A stretch of 37,243 bases of DNA from an uncultured Eubacteriales bacterium (GTDB lineage: Bacteria > Bacillota > Clostridia > TANB77 > CAG-508). The first letter of the stretch is position 1; each line of letters starts with the position of its first letter. A program made the position numbers and the translations under genes. Shown here one piece after another: positions 36,213 through 37,243 of this stretch. The notes beneath the pieces are model-generated. The model had not been told where the DNA came from, made no database searches, and saw only the letters and a program-made list of their open reading frames with translations. The stretch covers positions 87,370 through 124,612 of the forward strand of contig CATKWX010000003.1 of assembly GCA_949840345.1 (NCBI GenBank), in the 5' to 3' direction.

Positions 36213-37243
36213 ATGATGTTAATAGAAATTAAATCTATTAAAGAGCGCAATAAAGAAATCAAAGAAACATTAAGAGAAAATGGATATTCAAACGAATCAA
36301 TAAATTATAAAAAATTTTTAAGGTTATATAAACCTTTTATCAAAGAAATGTCTGAAAAGGATTTTGCAAGGATATTAGGTATATCAGATAAAAATTATGG
36401 TAATATAAAATACAATGGTGGAAGAACAACAATATTAAAAGAAAAGAAGCTAAGAATATCAAATGAGCGAAAAGAAGAAATAATAAAAGAATTAAAAGAA
36501 AAAGGATATGAAAATGAGTCAATATATTATAAAGAATTTTTAAGTTTATATAAACCTTTTAGCGAAGAAATGTCAGAAAAGGACTTTGCATATTTATTAG
36601 ATATAACAGATTCGAATTATGATAACATAAAAAATAAGGGAAGAAGAACTAGAATATTAAAAGAAAAGAAGCTAGGAATATCAGATGAGCGAAAAGAAAA
36701 AATAATAAAAGAATTAAAAGAAAAAGGATATGAAAATGAGTCAATATATTATAAAGAATTTTTAAGTTTATATAAACCTTTTAGCGAAGAAATGCCAGAA
36801 AAGGACTTTGCATATTTATTAGATATAACAGATTCAAATTACAAAAATATGAAAAATAAAGGAACAAGAGCGAGAATATTAAAAAAGGAACAAGAGGAGA
36901 TAACAGATGAGAGAAAAGAAGAAATAATAGAAGAATTAATAAAAAATGGACATAAAAATGGGTTAATAAATTATAAACAATTTTTAAGTTTATATGAAGC
37001 ATACAGTAAAGAAATGACTAAGCAAGAGTTTGCGGATATATTAGGTATAGCCGAAACAAATCTTAGTAATATGAAATATAATAAAACAAAAGGAAGGATA
37101 CAATATAAAAAAGCAGAATTAGATAGGATAAAATATCAAGTAGAGCAAAATGGTATACATAGTAAAATAGAAATTGAAAGCATATGTAGAATCAATAATA
37201 TTACATTATATGAATTTTTAGAGTATTTATATGGAGATAAAGA
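36213..37243 (+). CDS. Tandem 74-residue HTH-like repeat protein (3' end outside window)
   Basis: 343 residues are visible with no stop before the window ends. AAAGGAAG precedes ATG 36213. The protein is a tandem array with units at about residues 11-83, 84-157, 158-231 and 232-303, then a diverged fifth. Each unit reads ERKEEIIKELKEKGYENESI, then YYKEFLSLYKPF, then a helix-turn-helix-like block (MSEKDFAYLLDITDSNYDNI) and a basic R-x-x-IL end. Units 2 and 3 are almost identical in DNA (36462-36683, 36684-36905). Their differences cluster at the end of the second HTH helix and just after it (DNIKNKGRRTR versus KNMKNKGTRAR). I do not recognise a named family. Repeated DNA-binding modules are an inference from the HTH pattern and high Lys/Arg content. 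Confidence 0.8.
   Translation, partial: MMLIEIKSIKERNKEIKETLRENGYSNESINYKKFLRLYKPFIKEMSEKDFARILGISDKNYGNIKYNGGRTTILKEKKLRISNERKEEIIKELKEKGYENESIYYKEFLSLYKPFSEEMSEKDFAYLLDITDSNYDNIKNKGRRTRILKEKKLGISDERKEKIIKELKEKGYENESIYYKEFLSLYKPFSEEMPEKDFAYLLDITDSNYKNMKNKGTRARILKKEQEEITDERKEEIIEELIKNGHKNGLINYKQFLSLYEAYSKEMTKQEFADILGIAETNLSNMKYNKTKGRIQYKKAELDRIKYQVEQNGIHSKIEIESICRINNITLYEFLEYLYGDK

Overview
The window is AT-rich (roughly 30% GC by eye), codes Arg mostly with AGA, and uses TTG and GTG starts behind strong AGGAGG-type ribosome binding sites. Gene order (ffs-dnaX-ybaB-recR; rsmA ... rnc-radical SAM) and gene content (class B PBP with PASTA domains, GH25-LysM lysozyme, YitT, sortase-anchored adhesin) point to a low-GC Firmicute, probably an uncultured gut-type clostridium. 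No tRNA, rRNA, CRISPR array, insertion sequence or prophage was seen.

Layout. 3-11618: the 3' part of a giant LPQTG surface adhesin built of Cna-B/SpaA modules. 11720-14890 (minus): ffs, dnaX, ybaB, recR. 15242-15952: TtcA-like thiolase. 16183-20031: secreted dockerin/FN3/InlB-repeat/GLUG protein. 20406-22606 (minus): PASTA-containing PBP. 23039-28602: rsmA, rnc, an Elp3-like radical SAM protein, YitT, an Ogg-type glycosylase and exonuclease III. 28741-29874: AI-2E family permease. 29871-30128: a compact convergent locus read here as a par/Fst-like type I toxin-antitoxin. 30200-35326: lysozyme, WG-repeat protein, PMT-family mannosyltransferase. 35683-36051: acpS. 36213-end: start of a protein made of tandem 74-residue helix-turn-helix-like modules. 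Nearly every intergenic gap carries palindromic repeats.

Three things stand out. (1) In about 11,000 codons I find only three in-frame CGG codons, one in dnaX and two in the PBP gene. All three sit exactly where a +1 shift (skip the C, read GGN as Gly) is needed to restore the conserved C-terminal domain. This suggests CGG is unassigned and works as a +1 recoding site, rather than two essential genes being broken. (2) The 29.9-30.1 kb locus has two sigma-A-like promoters facing each other, a shared bidirectional terminator, a 22-residue hydrophobic peptide with its SD in a hairpin, and direct repeats that let the facing RNA pair with the peptide's start region. (3) Several families of hairpin elements have conserved internal segments but stems that differ completely between copies while staying perfectly paired. 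About 18 short GTAGGG palindromes are scattered as well, some nested and some inserted into the dnaX coding sequence.

All calls come from reading the sequence and supplied translations by eye; no database search was run.
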